Below are positions 8,975 through 18,370 of a stretch of 64,000 bases of DNA, piece by piece (the first letter of the stretch is position 1; every line of letters starts with the position of its first letter). A program made the translations under genes and the position numbers. The stretch comes from Telluria antibiotica (GTDB lineage: Bacteria > Pseudomonadota > Gammaproteobacteria > Burkholderiales > Burkholderiaceae_D), in NCBI RefSeq assembly GCF_011682055.1, contig NZ_JAAQOM010000021.1, positions 62,001 through 126,000 of the forward strand. The letters run 5' to 3'. Under the pieces are notes generated by a model, which had not been told where the DNA came from, did not search any database, and saw nothing but the letters and a program-made list of their open reading frames with translations.

Positions 8975-10551
8975 CCATTGCACAAATCACCGGCGAAGCC
9001 CTCATCGGCGGCGTCGCCCAGCGCGGCGCCGGCAACTCGTTCAAGGCGTGGAATCCCGCCAAGCGCGAGCACATGGAACCCGCGTTCCACATGGTCGACG
9101 TGAACCAGATCGACGAGGCGTGCAGCCTGGCGGGCAAGGCGTTCGACGTCTTCCGCAACACGACCGATGAAGAGCGCGCCGCGTTCCTCGACGCCGTCGC
9201 CGAGCAGATCATGGCCCTGGGCGATGCGCTCGTCGAGCGCGCGATGGCGGAAACCGGCCTGCCGCGCGGCCGCATCGAGGGCGAGCGTGGCCGCACGTGC
9301 AACCAGCTGAAACTGTTCGGCAGCCTGCTGCGCGAGGGGTCGTGGCAGGATCCGCGCATCGATCCGGCCCTGCCGCAGCGCACGCCGCCGCGTCCGGACC
9401 TGCGCAGCCGCCTGATCGGCGTCGGCCCCGTCGCCGTGTTCGCCGCATCGAACTTCCCGCTCGCGTTCTCCGTCGCCGGCGGCGACACCGCGTCCGCGTT
9501 CGCGGCCGGCTGCCCGGTCGTGCTGAAGGCCCACTCGGCCCACCCGGGTACGTCGGAACTGGTGGCGCGCGCCATCGTGAAAGCCGTCGAACTGTGCGGC
9601 CTGCCGGCCGGCACGTTCGCACTGCTGACCGGCACGGGCAACGGCATCGGCCAGGCGCTCGTCGCGCATCCGGCCATCCAGGCCGTCGGCTTCACCGGTT
9701 CGCGTTCGGGCGGCACCGCGCTGATGGCCGTCGCCGCGGGCCGCCAGCAGCCGATCCCGGTCTACGCCGAGATGAGCAGCATTAACCCCGTGTTCCTGCT
9801 GCCGCAGGCGCTGGAGCAGCACGCCGAGCGTATCGGCCGCGAATTCGCCGCGTCGCTCACGCTGGGCGTGGGCCAGTTCTGCACCAACCCCGGCCTCGTG
9901 CTGGCCATCGACGGTCCGGGCCTGTCCACGTTCTGTGCTGCCGCCACGGCCGCGCTGAACGACACGCAACCGGCGACGATGCTGTCGGCCGGTATCGCGT
10001 CGAGCTTCCGCCGCGGCGTCGCCGCGCTGGCAAGCAACGAAGCGGTGAGCACCCTGCTGCGTCTCGACCATGAAGACAACCAGGGCCACGCCGCGCTGTT
10101 CCGCGTGGAAGCCGCCGACTTCCTGGCGCGCAAGGAGCTGCACGAAGAAGTGTTCGGCCCCGCGTCGCTGCTGGTCGTGTGCAAGGACGTCGAGCAGATG
10201 CGCGCCATCGTCGAGCACCTGGAGGGCCAGCTGACGGCCGCCATCCACCTGGAAGAAGGCGACGTCGCGGCGGCGCAAGTGCTGATGCCGACGCTCGAGC
10301 GCAAGGTCGGCCGCATCCTGGCGAACGGCTTCGGCACCGGCGTGGAAGTCGCGCACGCGATGGTGCACGGCGGTCCGTTCCCGGCCACGGCCGATGGCCG
10401 CAGCACGTCGGTGGGCACGGGCGCGATCTTCCGCTTCCTGCGCCCCGTGGCGTACCAGAACCTGCCGCAGGCGCTGCTGCCGGCCGTGCTGCGCGACGAG
10501 AACCCGCGCGGCATCTGGCGCCGCCGTGATGGCGCGCTGGGCAAGGACTGA
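8971..10551 (+). CDS. 2-oxoglutarate semialdehyde dehydrogenase (ALDH superfamily)
   Basis: 526 residues, full-length aldehyde dehydrogenase. Catalytic Cys304 lies in GVGQFCTNPG and the general-base Glu267 in VYAEMSSIN; KAHSAHPGTSE marks the cofactor region. The EMSSINP stretch is typical of the KGSADH subgroup. It oxidises 2-oxoglutarate semialdehyde to 2-oxoglutarate, the last step of oxidative L-arabinose breakdown. It overlaps the previous gene by ATGA, so the two are probably translationally coupled. Confidence 0.88.
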   Translation: MTIAQITGEALIGGVAQRGAGNSFKAWNPAKREHMEPAFHMVDVNQIDEACSLAGKAFDVFRNTTDEERAAFLDAVAEQIMALGDALVERAMAETGLPRGRIEGERGRTCNQLKLFGSLLREGSWQDPRIDPALPQRTPPRPDLRSRLIGVGPVAVFAASNFPLAFSVAGGDTASAFAAGCPVVLKAHSAHPGTSELVARAIVKAVELCGLPAGTFALLTGTGNGIGQALVAHPAIQAVGFTGSRSGGTALMAVAAGRQQPIPVYAEMSSINPVFLLPQALEQHAERIGREFAASLTLGVGQFCTNPGLVLAIDGPGLSTFCAAATAALNDTQPATMLSAGIASSFRRGVAALASNEAVSTLLRLDHEDNQGHAALFRVEAADFLARKELHEEVFGPASLLVVCKDVEQMRAIVEHLEGQLTAAIHLEEGDVAAAQVLMPTLERKVGRILANGFGTGVEVAHAMVHGGPFPATADGRSTSVGTGAIFRFLRPVAYQNLPQALLPAVLRDENPRGIWRRRDGALGKD

Positions 10552-10577
10552 TACGTTCGCACACGCATACGTAACGC

Positions 10578-10668
10578 GTGGGCACTGGGTGCCCACCCTA
10601 CGTCCGCGGCGGACGTGAACCGGCAGCGTGGGCGGTACGAAAATGTAGCGTGGGCTCCCCGAGCCCAC
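10578..10668. repeat. Palindromic repeat cluster 3
   Basis: GTGGGCAC-TGG-GTGCCCAC at 10578-10596 and GTGGGCTC-CCC-GAGCCCAC at 10650-10668. Both stems are perfect, and their inner pairs differ in a compensating way (AC/GT versus TC/GA). Confidence 0.88.
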
Positions 10669-10743
10669 GCGCAATGCGAAGCAGGATCCGGCGCGCGGCT
10701 TTCGTGGCGCCGCTTAGAATAAGATTATCGGATGGAGACGACG

Positions 10744-11511
10744 ATGGGTACTTTAGCCAGGTACGGTAGCCTTGAAGGCAAACGGGTGTTCGTGACGGGT
10801 GGCGGCAGCGGGATCGGCGAAGCGATCGTCGCTGCACTGGTGGAGCAGGGCGCGCTGGTGGGCTTTGTCGACATCATGCGCGACGCCAGCGAGGCGCTCG
10901 TTGCACGGCTGGCCGCGGCCGGTCACACCGCACCGATCTACCGCTACTGCGACATCACCGACATCCCAAGCCTGCAGGCCGTGATGGCCGAGATGGCCGC
11001 CAAGCTGGGCGACTTCGACGTCGTCGTCAACAACGCCGCCAACGACCAGCGCCACCAGATCGGCGACGTCTCGGTCGAGTACTGGGACGAGCGCATCGCC
11101 ATCAACCAGCGCCCCATGTTCTTCACCGTGCAGGCCGCCTTGGCCGGCATGAAGCGGCGCGGCGGCGGCTCCGTCATCAATTTCAGCTCGATGTCGTGGC
11201 ACGCCAAGAACCCGAACTACCCGATCTACGCGACCACGAAGGCGTCCGTCATCGGCCTCACGCGCTGTCTCGCGCGCGACCTGGGCAAGTTCAACATCCG
11301 CGTCAACACCGTGACGCCGGGCTGGGTGATGACCCAGCGCCAGATCGACCTGTGGCTGGACGAGGCGGGCGAGGCCGAGATCGCGCGCTCGCAATGCCTG
11401 CCGGGCAAGCTCATGCCCGACGATATCGCCGCGATGGTGCTGTTCCTGTCCGCCGACGACAGCAAGATGTGCACGGGCCAGGAATTCATCGTCGACGCCG
11501 GCTGGGTGTGA
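10744..11511 (+). CDS. SDR oxidoreductase, probable L-arabinose 1-dehydrogenase
   Basis: 255 residues, classical short-chain dehydrogenase: TGGGSGIGE cofactor motif near residue 18, NNAAND, and the catalytic pair Y162/K166 (YATTK) with INFSSMS upstream. The C-terminus DDSKMCTGQEFIVDAGWV matches the sugar 1-dehydrogenase type of SDR. It would oxidise L-arabinose to the 1,4-lactone that the gene at 5080 opens. GGAGA at 10734-10738 favours ATG 10744 over ATG 10732. A terminator follows. D-xylose or another aldose is also possible. Confidence 0.82.
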   Translation: MGTLARYGSLEGKRVFVTGGGSGIGEAIVAALVEQGALVGFVDIMRDASEALVARLAAAGHTAPIYRYCDITDIPSLQAVMAEMAAKLGDFDVVVNNAANDQRHQIGDVSVEYWDERIAINQRPMFFTVQAALAGMKRRGGGSVINFSSMSWHAKNPNYPIYATTKASVIGLTRCLARDLGKFNIRVNTVTPGWVMTQRQIDLWLDEAGEAEIARSQCLPGKLMPDDIAAMVLFLSADDSKMCTGQEFIVDAGWV

Positions 11512-11532
11512 CGGGACATCCGTCACGCCGCT

Positions 11533-11565
11533 GATGGCGCCGCGCCGCCGGCGCCATCGTCGTTT
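11533..11565 (+). terminator. Terminator after the arabinose dehydrogenase
   Basis: GATGGCGCC (11533-11541) pairs with GGCGCCATC (11550-11558), followed by GTCGTTTTA. It separates the catabolic genes from the exported hydrolase genes. Confidence 0.7.
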
Positions 11566-11655
11566 TACCTGCATGACCAGACTACGAACGGGCGTGGCGG
11601 CGTCGTCGCGCCCTGGATCGCAAACACTCACCGACCATATAACAAGGGAGACATC

Positions 11656-13209
11656 ATGAAGCCATTCCAACCCACCGTCCTCGCCCTCGGCCTCGCCGCC
11701 GCGTTCTGCGCCGGCGCCACGTTCGCGCAGGTGAACGTCACCGTCGACACGACGAAACCGGGCGCGACGATCGACAAGGACGTCTACGGCCAGTTCGCCG
11801 AACACCTCGGCACCGGCATCTACGGCGGCCTGTGGGTCGGTCCGGATTCGAAGATCCCGAATACGCGCGGCTGGCGCAACGACGTCGTCGGCGCGCTGAA
11901 GGACATGCACGTGCCGCTCGTGCGCTGGCCGGGCGGCTGCTTCGCGGACGAATATCACTGGCGCGAAGGCATCGGCCCGCGCAGCAAGCGTCCGGTGAAG
12001 GTCAACACGAACTGGGGCGGCGTGCCGGAATCGAACGCCGTGGGCACGCACGAGTTCTTCGACCTCGTCGAACAGCTGGGCGCCGACGCCTACGTCAACG
12101 GCAACCTGGGCACCGGCACCCCGCAGGAAGCCGCGGAGTGGATCGAGTACATGACGTCGGAAGGCAAGTCCACGCTGGCCGAAATGCGCGCGAAGAACGG
12201 CCATCCGGCGCCGTTCAAGGTCGCGTATTTCGCGATCGGTAACGAGTCGTGGGGCTGCGGCGGCAATATGCGGCCCGAGTACTACGCCGATTTGTACCGC
12301 CAGTGGAACACGTTCCTGAAGGCGCCACAGCACCTGCGTCCGAAGATGATCGCGAGCGGCGGCACGGCTGACGACACCAGCTGGACCGACGTGCTGTCGC
12401 GCGACCTGAAGGGCCGCACGGACGGCATCAGCTTCCACTACTACACGCTGCCGACGGGCAGCTGGGAAAAGAAAGGCGCCGCCACGGGCTTCCCGGAATC
12501 GGAATGGTTCTCGACGATGTCGCAGACCCTGCGCATGGAAGACTTCATCCGCAAGAACGTCGCCATCCTCGACAAGAACGACCCGGAGAAGAAGATCGGC
12601 TTCGACGTGGACGAGTGGGGCACCTGGTACGACGTGGAGAAGGGCACGAACCCGGGCTTCCTGTTCCAGCGTAATACGATCCGCGACGCCGTCGTCGCTG
12701 CGCTCAACTTCAACATGTTCCACGCCCACGCCGACCGCGTGCGCATGACGAACATCGCGCAGATGGTCAACGTGCTGCAGGCGATGATCATCACCGACAA
12801 CGACAAGATGCTGCTGACGCCGACGTACTACGCCTTCAAGATGTACGTGCCGTTCCAGGGTGCGGCGTCGCTGCCGGTCGCGCTGTCGAACAACACGACC
12901 TATGGCGAGAACGGCCAGGGCGTGCCGGGCATCAGCGCGTCGGCCGCGAAGGGCAAGGACGGCAAGACGTACGTCGCCCTCGTCAACACGAACCCGCACG
13001 ACGCGACGGACGTCGTGCTGAACGTCGCGGGCCAGAACGTCGGCGCCGTGCGCGGCCAGCTGCTGACGGCCGATGCGATGGACGCCCACAACACGTTCGA
13101 GCACAAGGACGCCGTCAAGCCCGTGCCGTTCAGCGCCAACGCGAACGGCGGCAAGCTGACGATCAAGGTGCCGGCCAAGTCGGTGCTCGTCGTCGCGGTC
13201 GAAGGCTGA
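11656..13209 (+). CDS. Exported GH51 alpha-L-arabinofuranosidase
   Basis: 517 residues with a Sec signal peptide (residues 1-24, ending TFAQ). The GH51 acid/base Glu197 lies in AIGNESWG and the nucleophile Glu320 in VDEWGTWYDV. It releases terminal alpha-L-arabinofuranose from arabinan side chains or oligosaccharides in the periplasm or outside. Many bacterial GH51 enzymes are intracellular, so the signal peptide is notable. AAGGGAGA lies before ATG 11656. First gene of a run of four exported glycosidases with tiny or negative gaps. Confidence 0.92.
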   Translation: MKPFQPTVLALGLAAAFCAGATFAQVNVTVDTTKPGATIDKDVYGQFAEHLGTGIYGGLWVGPDSKIPNTRGWRNDVVGALKDMHVPLVRWPGGCFADEYHWREGIGPRSKRPVKVNTNWGGVPESNAVGTHEFFDLVEQLGADAYVNGNLGTGTPQEAAEWIEYMTSEGKSTLAEMRAKNGHPAPFKVAYFAIGNESWGCGGNMRPEYYADLYRQWNTFLKAPQHLRPKMIASGGTADDTSWTDVLSRDLKGRTDGISFHYYTLPTGSWEKKGAATGFPESEWFSTMSQTLRMEDFIRKNVAILDKNDPEKKIGFDVDEWGTWYDVEKGTNPGFLFQRNTIRDAVVAALNFNMFHAHADRVRMTNIAQMVNVLQAMIITDNDKMLLTPTYYAFKMYVPFQGAASLPVALSNNTTYGENGQGVPGISASAAKGKDGKTYVALVNTNPHDATDVVLNVAGQNVGAVRGQLLTADAMDAHNTFEHKDAVKPVPFSANANGGKLTIKVPAKSVLVVAVEG

Positions 13210-13211
13210 TC

Positions 13212-14732
13212 GTGGCGCGCGCAGCAGCAGCAGACGCAGCGCGTGCGCTGGCGGCCGCCGTCGCCGCGGCCTGCGTCCTTGCCGGTTGCGGCGGGGGCGG
13301 GGGTGGGGGGGCGGCACCTGCCGCATCCGCGCCCGCGGCCAGCACGCCGGTGCAGACCGCGGCGGTCACGTTCGCCAACGTCTCCGTGCATGACCCGGCC
13401 GTGCTCAAGGTCGGCGACACGTGGTACGCGTTCGGTTCCCACCTGGCCGCCGCGAAGTCGACGGACCTGATGAACTGGACGAAGATCGCGGACGGCGTCA
13501 CCGACGCCAATCCACTGTTTTCGAAAGTGACGACGGCGCTGGCCGACACGTTCGCGTGGGCGCAGGTCACGGACCTGTGGGCGCCGGACGTGATCCAGCT
13601 TGACGACGGCAAGTTCTACATGTACTACGACGCTTGCAAGGGCGATTCGCCGCGCTCCGCGCTGGGCGTGGCCGTCGCCGACAAGGTCGAGGGACCGTAC
13701 GTCAGCAAGGGCGTGTTCCTGAAATCCGGCATGTGGAACGAGGTCAGTCCAGACGGCACGATCTACGACGCGCTGAAGCATCCGAACACGGTCGACCCGA
13801 ATACGTTCCGCGACGCGGCCGGCAAGCTGTGGATGATCTACGGTTCGTACTCCGGCGGCATCTTCATCATGGCGATGGACCCGGCCACGGGCATGCCCGT
13901 CGCGGGCCAGGGCTACGGCAAGCACCTCATGGGCGGCAACCATGCGCGCATCGAGGGCGCGTACGTGATGTACAGCCCGGCGACGAAGTACTACTACCTG
14001 TTCACGTCGTTCGGCGGCCTCGATGCCGCGGGCGGCTACAACCTGCGCGTGGCGCGTTCGACGAATCCGGATGGGCCGTATCTCGACGCGTCCGGCAAGG
14101 ACATGGCGGACGTGAAGGCCGATCCGACCAAGCCGCTGTTCGACGACGCGAGCATCGCGCCGTACGGCCAGAAGCTCGTGGGCAGCCACCAGTTCGCGCT
14201 GGCGGCTGGCGAGACGGGGGCGCAACTGGGCTACGTGTCGCCGGGCCATAACTCGGCGCGCTACGAAGCGGCGACGAACCAGTACTTCCTGATCTTCCAC
14301 ACCCGCTTCCCCGGCCAGGGCGAATACCACGAAGTGCGCGTGCACGAGATGTTCATCAACGACGACGGCTGGCCGGTGGCGGCGCCGCTGCGCTACGTAC
14401 CGCTGTCGAAGAGCGCGACGACGATCTCGCCGACCGTCACGAGCGCCGACGTGGCGGGCGCGTACAAGATGGTCAACCACGGCAAGGACATCTCGGCCAC
14501 CATCAAGCCGTCCGTCGCGATCCGCCTGGATGGCAGCGGCACGGTGAGCGGTGGCGCGAGCGGCACCTGGACGCACAAGGGCAACAACAATGTGTCCATC
14601 GTGATCGACGGCGTCACCTACAGCGGCGTGCTGTCGCGCCAGTGGAACCCGAACGCGAACGCCTTCGCGGTGACCTTCACGGCGCAGTCGCAGACCGGCG
14701 TGTCGCTGTGGGGCATCCGCACGGGCACGTAA
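13212..14732 (+). CDS. GH43 endo-1,5-alpha-L-arabinanase, lipoprotein
   Basis: 506 residues from GTG 13212, two bases after the previous stop, with GAAGG inside the preceding gene. A lipobox LAGC with Cys26 and a Gly-rich then Ala/Ser/Pro linker (27-50) indicate membrane anchoring. The GH43 triad is visible: Asp in VHDPAVL, Asp in NTVDPNTF and Glu in RIEGAYVM. The last 100 residues form a lipocalin-like C-terminal domain seen in extracellular endo-arabinanases. The linker is coded by three long G runs (13293-13311) that could be prone to slippage. Confidence 0.88.
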   Translation: MARAAAADAARALAAAVAAACVLAGCGGGGGGGAAPAASAPAASTPVQTAAVTFANVSVHDPAVLKVGDTWYAFGSHLAAAKSTDLMNWTKIADGVTDANPLFSKVTTALADTFAWAQVTDLWAPDVIQLDDGKFYMYYDACKGDSPRSALGVAVADKVEGPYVSKGVFLKSGMWNEVSPDGTIYDALKHPNTVDPNTFRDAAGKLWMIYGSYSGGIFIMAMDPATGMPVAGQGYGKHLMGGNHARIEGAYVMYSPATKYYYLFTSFGGLDAAGGYNLRVARSTNPDGPYLDASGKDMADVKADPTKPLFDDASIAPYGQKLVGSHQFALAAGETGAQLGYVSPGHNSARYEAATNQYFLIFHTRFPGQGEYHEVRVHEMFINDDGWPVAAPLRYVPLSKSATTISPTVTSADVAGAYKMVNHGKDISATIKPSVAIRLDGSGTVSGGASGTWTHKGNNNVSIVIDGVTYSGVLSRQWNPNANAFAVTFTAQSQTGVSLWGIRTGT

Positions 14733-14747
14733 TCGAAAGGATGGACC

Positions 14748-15761
14748 ATGCGTAAAGCGGGACTTCTCGGCGCCGCCATGCTGGCGCTGACGGCGCAGGC
14801 GGCCCAGGGATCGCAAGTGAGCGTGCACGACCCCGTGATGGCCAAGGACGGCAACACGTACTACCTGTACAGCACCGGTCCCGGCATCACGTTCTATTCC
14901 TCGGCGGACATGCGGCACTGGAAGCCGGAAGGCCGCGTGTTCGCGGGCGAGCCGGCGTGGGCGAAGCAGGCGGCGCCCACGTTCAACGACCATATCTGGG
15001 CGCCGGACGTCCACAAGCACAACGGCCGCTGGCTGCTGTACTACTCGGTGTCCGGCTTCGGCAAAAATACGTCGGGCATCGGCGTGACGACGAACGCGAC
15101 GCTCGACCCGCGCGCGCCGAACTACCGCTGGGAAGACCAGGGGATCGTCGTGCAGTCGGTGCCGGGCCGCGACTTGTGGAATGCCATCGACCCGAACGTC
15201 GTCGAGGATGACAAGGGCCAGGGCTGGATGACGTTCGGCTCGTTCTGGGGCGGCATCAAGCTCGTGAAGCTGGACGACGGCTGGACGAAGGTCGCCGAGC
15301 CGCAGGAATGGCACACGATCGCGCGGCGTGAGCGTCCCGCGTTCACGCCGGACGACCAGGCGGGGCCGGCCGAGGTCGAAGGGCCGTTCATCTTCCGGAA
15401 GAACGGCTATTACTACCTGTTCGTCTCGTGGGGCCTGTGCTGCCGCGGGCCAGAGAGCACATACCACGTCGTCGTCGGCCGCGCGCGCAACGTCGAGGGA
15501 CCGTATCTCGACCGCACCGGCAAGGACATGGCGCAGGGCGGCGGCTCGCTCGTCGTGAAGGGCGACAAGGACTGGAAGGGACTGGGCCATAACAGCGCCT
15601 ACACGTTCGACGGCAAGGACTATCTCGTGCTGCACGCGTACGAGACGGCCGATCATTACCTGCAGAAGCTGAAGGTCATGGACATCCACTGGGACAAGGA
15701 CGGCTGGCCCACGGTCGATCCGAAGGACCTCAACAAATACGTGAGCGAACAAGTGAAATGA
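14748..15761 (+). CDS. Exported GH43 endo-arabinanase
   Basis: 337 residues, with a signal peptide of about 21 residues. The GH43 triad is Asp in VHDPVMAK (right after the signal), Asp in AIDPNVV and Glu in EVEGPFIF. The pattern DHIWAPDVH, LWNAIDPNV and GLGHNSAY is that of endo-1,5-alpha-L-arabinanases. It lacks the extra C-terminal domain of its upstream paralogue, so the two probably differ in location or chain-length preference. Its stop overlaps the GH127 start (ATGA). Confidence 0.9.
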   Translation: MRKAGLLGAAMLALTAQAAQGSQVSVHDPVMAKDGNTYYLYSTGPGITFYSSADMRHWKPEGRVFAGEPAWAKQAAPTFNDHIWAPDVHKHNGRWLLYYSVSGFGKNTSGIGVTTNATLDPRAPNYRWEDQGIVVQSVPGRDLWNAIDPNVVEDDKGQGWMTFGSFWGGIKLVKLDDGWTKVAEPQEWHTIARRERPAFTPDDQAGPAEVEGPFIFRKNGYYYLFVSWGLCCRGPESTYHVVVGRARNVEGPYLDRTGKDMAQGGGSLVVKGDKDWKGLGHNSAYTFDGKDYLVLHAYETADHYLQKLKVMDIHWDKDGWPTVDPKDLNKYVSEQVK

Positions 15762-18124
15762 AACCGACCCGCATCGCCGCACTGTTGTTCACACTGGGTG
15801 CGACGTGCGCCCACGCCGCCGACCTGTTCCCGCTGCAGGACGTCCGCCTGGGCCCCAGCCCGTTCCTCGACGCTCAGACGACGGACCTGAACTACCTGAT
15901 GGCACTCGAGTCGGACCGCCTATTGGCGCCGTTCCTGCGCGAAGCGGGGCTCACACCGAAGCAGCCCAGCTACGGCAACTGGGAGTCGTCCGGGCTGGAC
16001 GGCCATATGGGCGGCCACTACCTGTCGGCGCTGGCGTTGATGTATGCGTCGACGGGCGATGCGGAAGTCAAGCGGCGTCTCGACTACTTCGTCGCGGAAC
16101 TGAAGCGCGCGCAGGAGGCCAACAAGGAAGATGAAATGCGCGGCTACGTGGGCGGCGTGCCGGGCGGCCACGCCGCGTGGCGCGACGTCGCCGCGGGTAA
16201 CCTCCATGCCGACAACTTCTCCGTCAACGGCAAATGGGTCCCGTGGTACAACCTGCACAAGATCTTCGCGGGCCTGCGCGACGCGTACCGCTATGCCGGC
16301 AGCGAGGATGCGAAGGCGATGCTGATCGCGATGTCCGACTGGGCGGTACGCCTGACCAGTCACCTGACGGACGCGCAGATGCAGCAGATGCTCAGCGCGG
16401 AACACGGCGGCATGAACGAGGTGCTGGCCGACGTCGCCCAGATGACGGGCGACCAGCGTTACATGGACCTCGCACTGCGGTTCTCGCACCAGGCCATCCT
16501 GCAGCCGCTCGAGCACCACGAGGACAAGCTCACGGGCCTGCACGCCAACACGCAGATCCCGAAAGTCATCGGCTTCAAGCGCATCGGCGAACTCACGGGC
16601 CGCAAGGACATGGCGGATGCCGCCGCGTTCTTCTGGCAGACCGTCGTCGACCACCGCACGGTGGCCATCGGCGGCAACAGCGTCAGGGAGCACTTCCATG
16701 ACGACAAGGACTTCAGCCCCATGATCAACGAGGTCGAGGGGCCGGAGACCTGCAACACGTACAACATGCTGAAGCTGACGGAGATGCTGTTCGAGACGTC
16801 GGACAAGGCCAGCTACGCCGACTATTACGAGCGCGCGCTGTACAACCACATCCTCGCGTCCGAGCATCCGGGCACGGGCGGCTTCGTCTACTTCACGCCC
16901 ATGCGTCCGAACCACTATCGCGTGTATTCGCAGGTGGACAAGGCGATGTGGTGCTGCGTGGGCTCCGGCATCGAGAGCCATGCGAAGTACGGCGAATTCA
17001 TCTACGCGCACGAGGGTGATGCCTTGTTCGTCAACCTGTTCATCCCGTCCACGCTGGACTGGCGCGAGAAGAACGTCAAGATCACGCAGGCGAACAACTT
17101 CCCGGACCAGGCCAGCACGCGCATCACGGTGGACGGCGATGCGCGCTTCGCCATGAAGATCCGCTATCCGGCCTGGGTCGCGGCGGGCAAGCTGGGTGTG
17201 AAAGTGAACGGCAAACCGGTGAAGGTGACGGCGCAGCCGGGCAGCTACGTGAGCATCGAACGTGCGTGGAAGAAGGGCGACCGCGTCGACGTGAGCCTGC
17301 CGATGGCGATGAAGCTGGAGCAGATGCCGGACAAGTCGAATTACTACGCAGTGCTGTACGGCCCCATCGTGCTGGCCGCGAAGACGAACCCGTTCCCGAC
17401 CGAACACCTGAACTTCTTCGCGGACGATTCGCGCATGGGGCACAGCCCGTCCGGCCAGGTGTGTCCGCTCGAAGCGGCGCCGACGTTCGTCTCGGATAGC
17501 AAGGATTTCACGCGTCGCTTCAAGCCCGTGAAAGGCAAGCCGCTGACGTTCACGGCACCCGGCGTCGTGCAGGGTGGGGCGGGTGCCGCGACCGAATTCA
17601 TTCCGTTCTTCCGCCTGCACGACTCGCGCTACATGATGTACTGGCAGCAGAGCACCCCGGCCGAGTACGCGCGCCTGAAGGAAGAAGACGCCGCGAAGGA
17701 AGCGGAGCGCCTCGCGCTGGATGCGCAGACCGTCGACCAGGTGGCGCCCGGCGAACAGCAGCCGGAAGTGGACCACGGCTTCAAGGGCGAGGGCGCGGAC
17801 GCGGGCGTCAACAACGGCCGCCATTGGCGCCACGCGAGCAAGTGGTTCAGCTACCAGTTGAGCGATCCGAAGCACGAAGCGAAGCTGCTGCGCCTGACGT
17901 TCGCGCGCGGGGACGCGGGCCGCAAGTTCGACATCGTCGTCAATGGCCAGCGCGTCGCGGAGGTCGAGCTGGCAGGCGACGCGCCGCAGGACTTTTATAC
18001 GCGCGACGTCGCGCTGCCGCCAGCGCTCGTGCAGGGCGCGGCGGACGGCAGGCTCGAAGTCAAGTTCGTCGCGAAGGAAGGTTCGATGGCGGGCGGGTTG
18101 TACGGACTGCGCCTGCTGCGCTGA
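15758..18124 (+). CDS. Exported GH127 beta-L-arabinofuranosidase
   Basis: 788 residues with a signal peptide (about 1-21). The GH127 zinc/nucleophile set is visible: E330 and C332 (GPETCNTYN) and C399-C400 (MWCCVGSG), matching the Glu-x-Cys and Cys-Cys of Bifidobacterium HypBA1. An (alpha/alpha)6 barrel is followed by beta-rich C-terminal domains. It would cleave beta-linked L-arabinofuranose, a linkage of plant hydroxyproline-rich glycoproteins and some side chains, which the alpha-specific neighbours cannot cut. It is coupled by ATGA to the GH43 before it. Confidence 0.93.
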   Translation: MKPTRIAALLFTLGATCAHAADLFPLQDVRLGPSPFLDAQTTDLNYLMALESDRLLAPFLREAGLTPKQPSYGNWESSGLDGHMGGHYLSALALMYASTGDAEVKRRLDYFVAELKRAQEANKEDEMRGYVGGVPGGHAAWRDVAAGNLHADNFSVNGKWVPWYNLHKIFAGLRDAYRYAGSEDAKAMLIAMSDWAVRLTSHLTDAQMQQMLSAEHGGMNEVLADVAQMTGDQRYMDLALRFSHQAILQPLEHHEDKLTGLHANTQIPKVIGFKRIGELTGRKDMADAAAFFWQTVVDHRTVAIGGNSVREHFHDDKDFSPMINEVEGPETCNTYNMLKLTEMLFETSDKASYADYYERALYNHILASEHPGTGGFVYFTPMRPNHYRVYSQVDKAMWCCVGSGIESHAKYGEFIYAHEGDALFVNLFIPSTLDWREKNVKITQANNFPDQASTRITVDGDARFAMKIRYPAWVAAGKLGVKVNGKPVKVTAQPGSYVSIERAWKKGDRVDVSLPMAMKLEQMPDKSNYYAVLYGPIVLAAKTNPFPTEHLNFFADDSRMGHSPSGQVCPLEAAPTFVSDSKDFTRRFKPVKGKPLTFTAPGVVQGGAGAATEFIPFFRLHDSRYMMYWQQSTPAEYARLKEEDAAKEAERLALDAQTVDQVAPGEQQPEVDHGFKGEGADAGVNNGRHWRHASKWFSYQLSDPKHEAKLLRLTFARGDAGRKFDIVVNGQRVAEVELAGDAPQDFYTRDVALPPALVQGAADGRLEVKFVAKEGSMAGGLYGLRLLR

Positions 18125-18150
18125 ATAAGATTGAACTCGTCCGGCGGCCT

Positions 18151-18369
18151 CCGCCCACCAACCGCACGCGGTATGCGGACGTTTGGTGGGCACGGGGTGC
18201 CCACCCTACTGCGCTGAACCACTTGGAACCTGTCCGGGCAGGCGCGAACTACTGCGCTGAACGACTTCGCACCTGACTCGCAGGCGCGAATTCGTCGGGT
18301 GGGCGGCCCCCGCCCACCAAACGCACGCGGTATGCGGACGTTTGGTGGGCACGGGGTGCCCACCCTACT
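18151..18369. repeat. Palindromic repeat cluster 4 with a 60-bp direct duplication
   Basis: 18151-18210 and 18310-18369 are 60-bp direct repeats with one difference. Each holds a perfect hairpin GGTGGGCAC-GGG-GTGCCCACC (18185-18205 and 18344-18364) and a wider inverted repeat built on CCCACCAA/TTGGTGGG. The second copy ends at the rsgA stop codon. Confidence 0.9.
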
Positions 18370-18370
18370 A

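Noticed and set aside
18151..18369. Two similar repeats that might be a short CRISPR array
   Set aside because: Only two 60-bp units 99 bp apart, each palindromic and related to intergenic repeats elsewhere; no cas gene.
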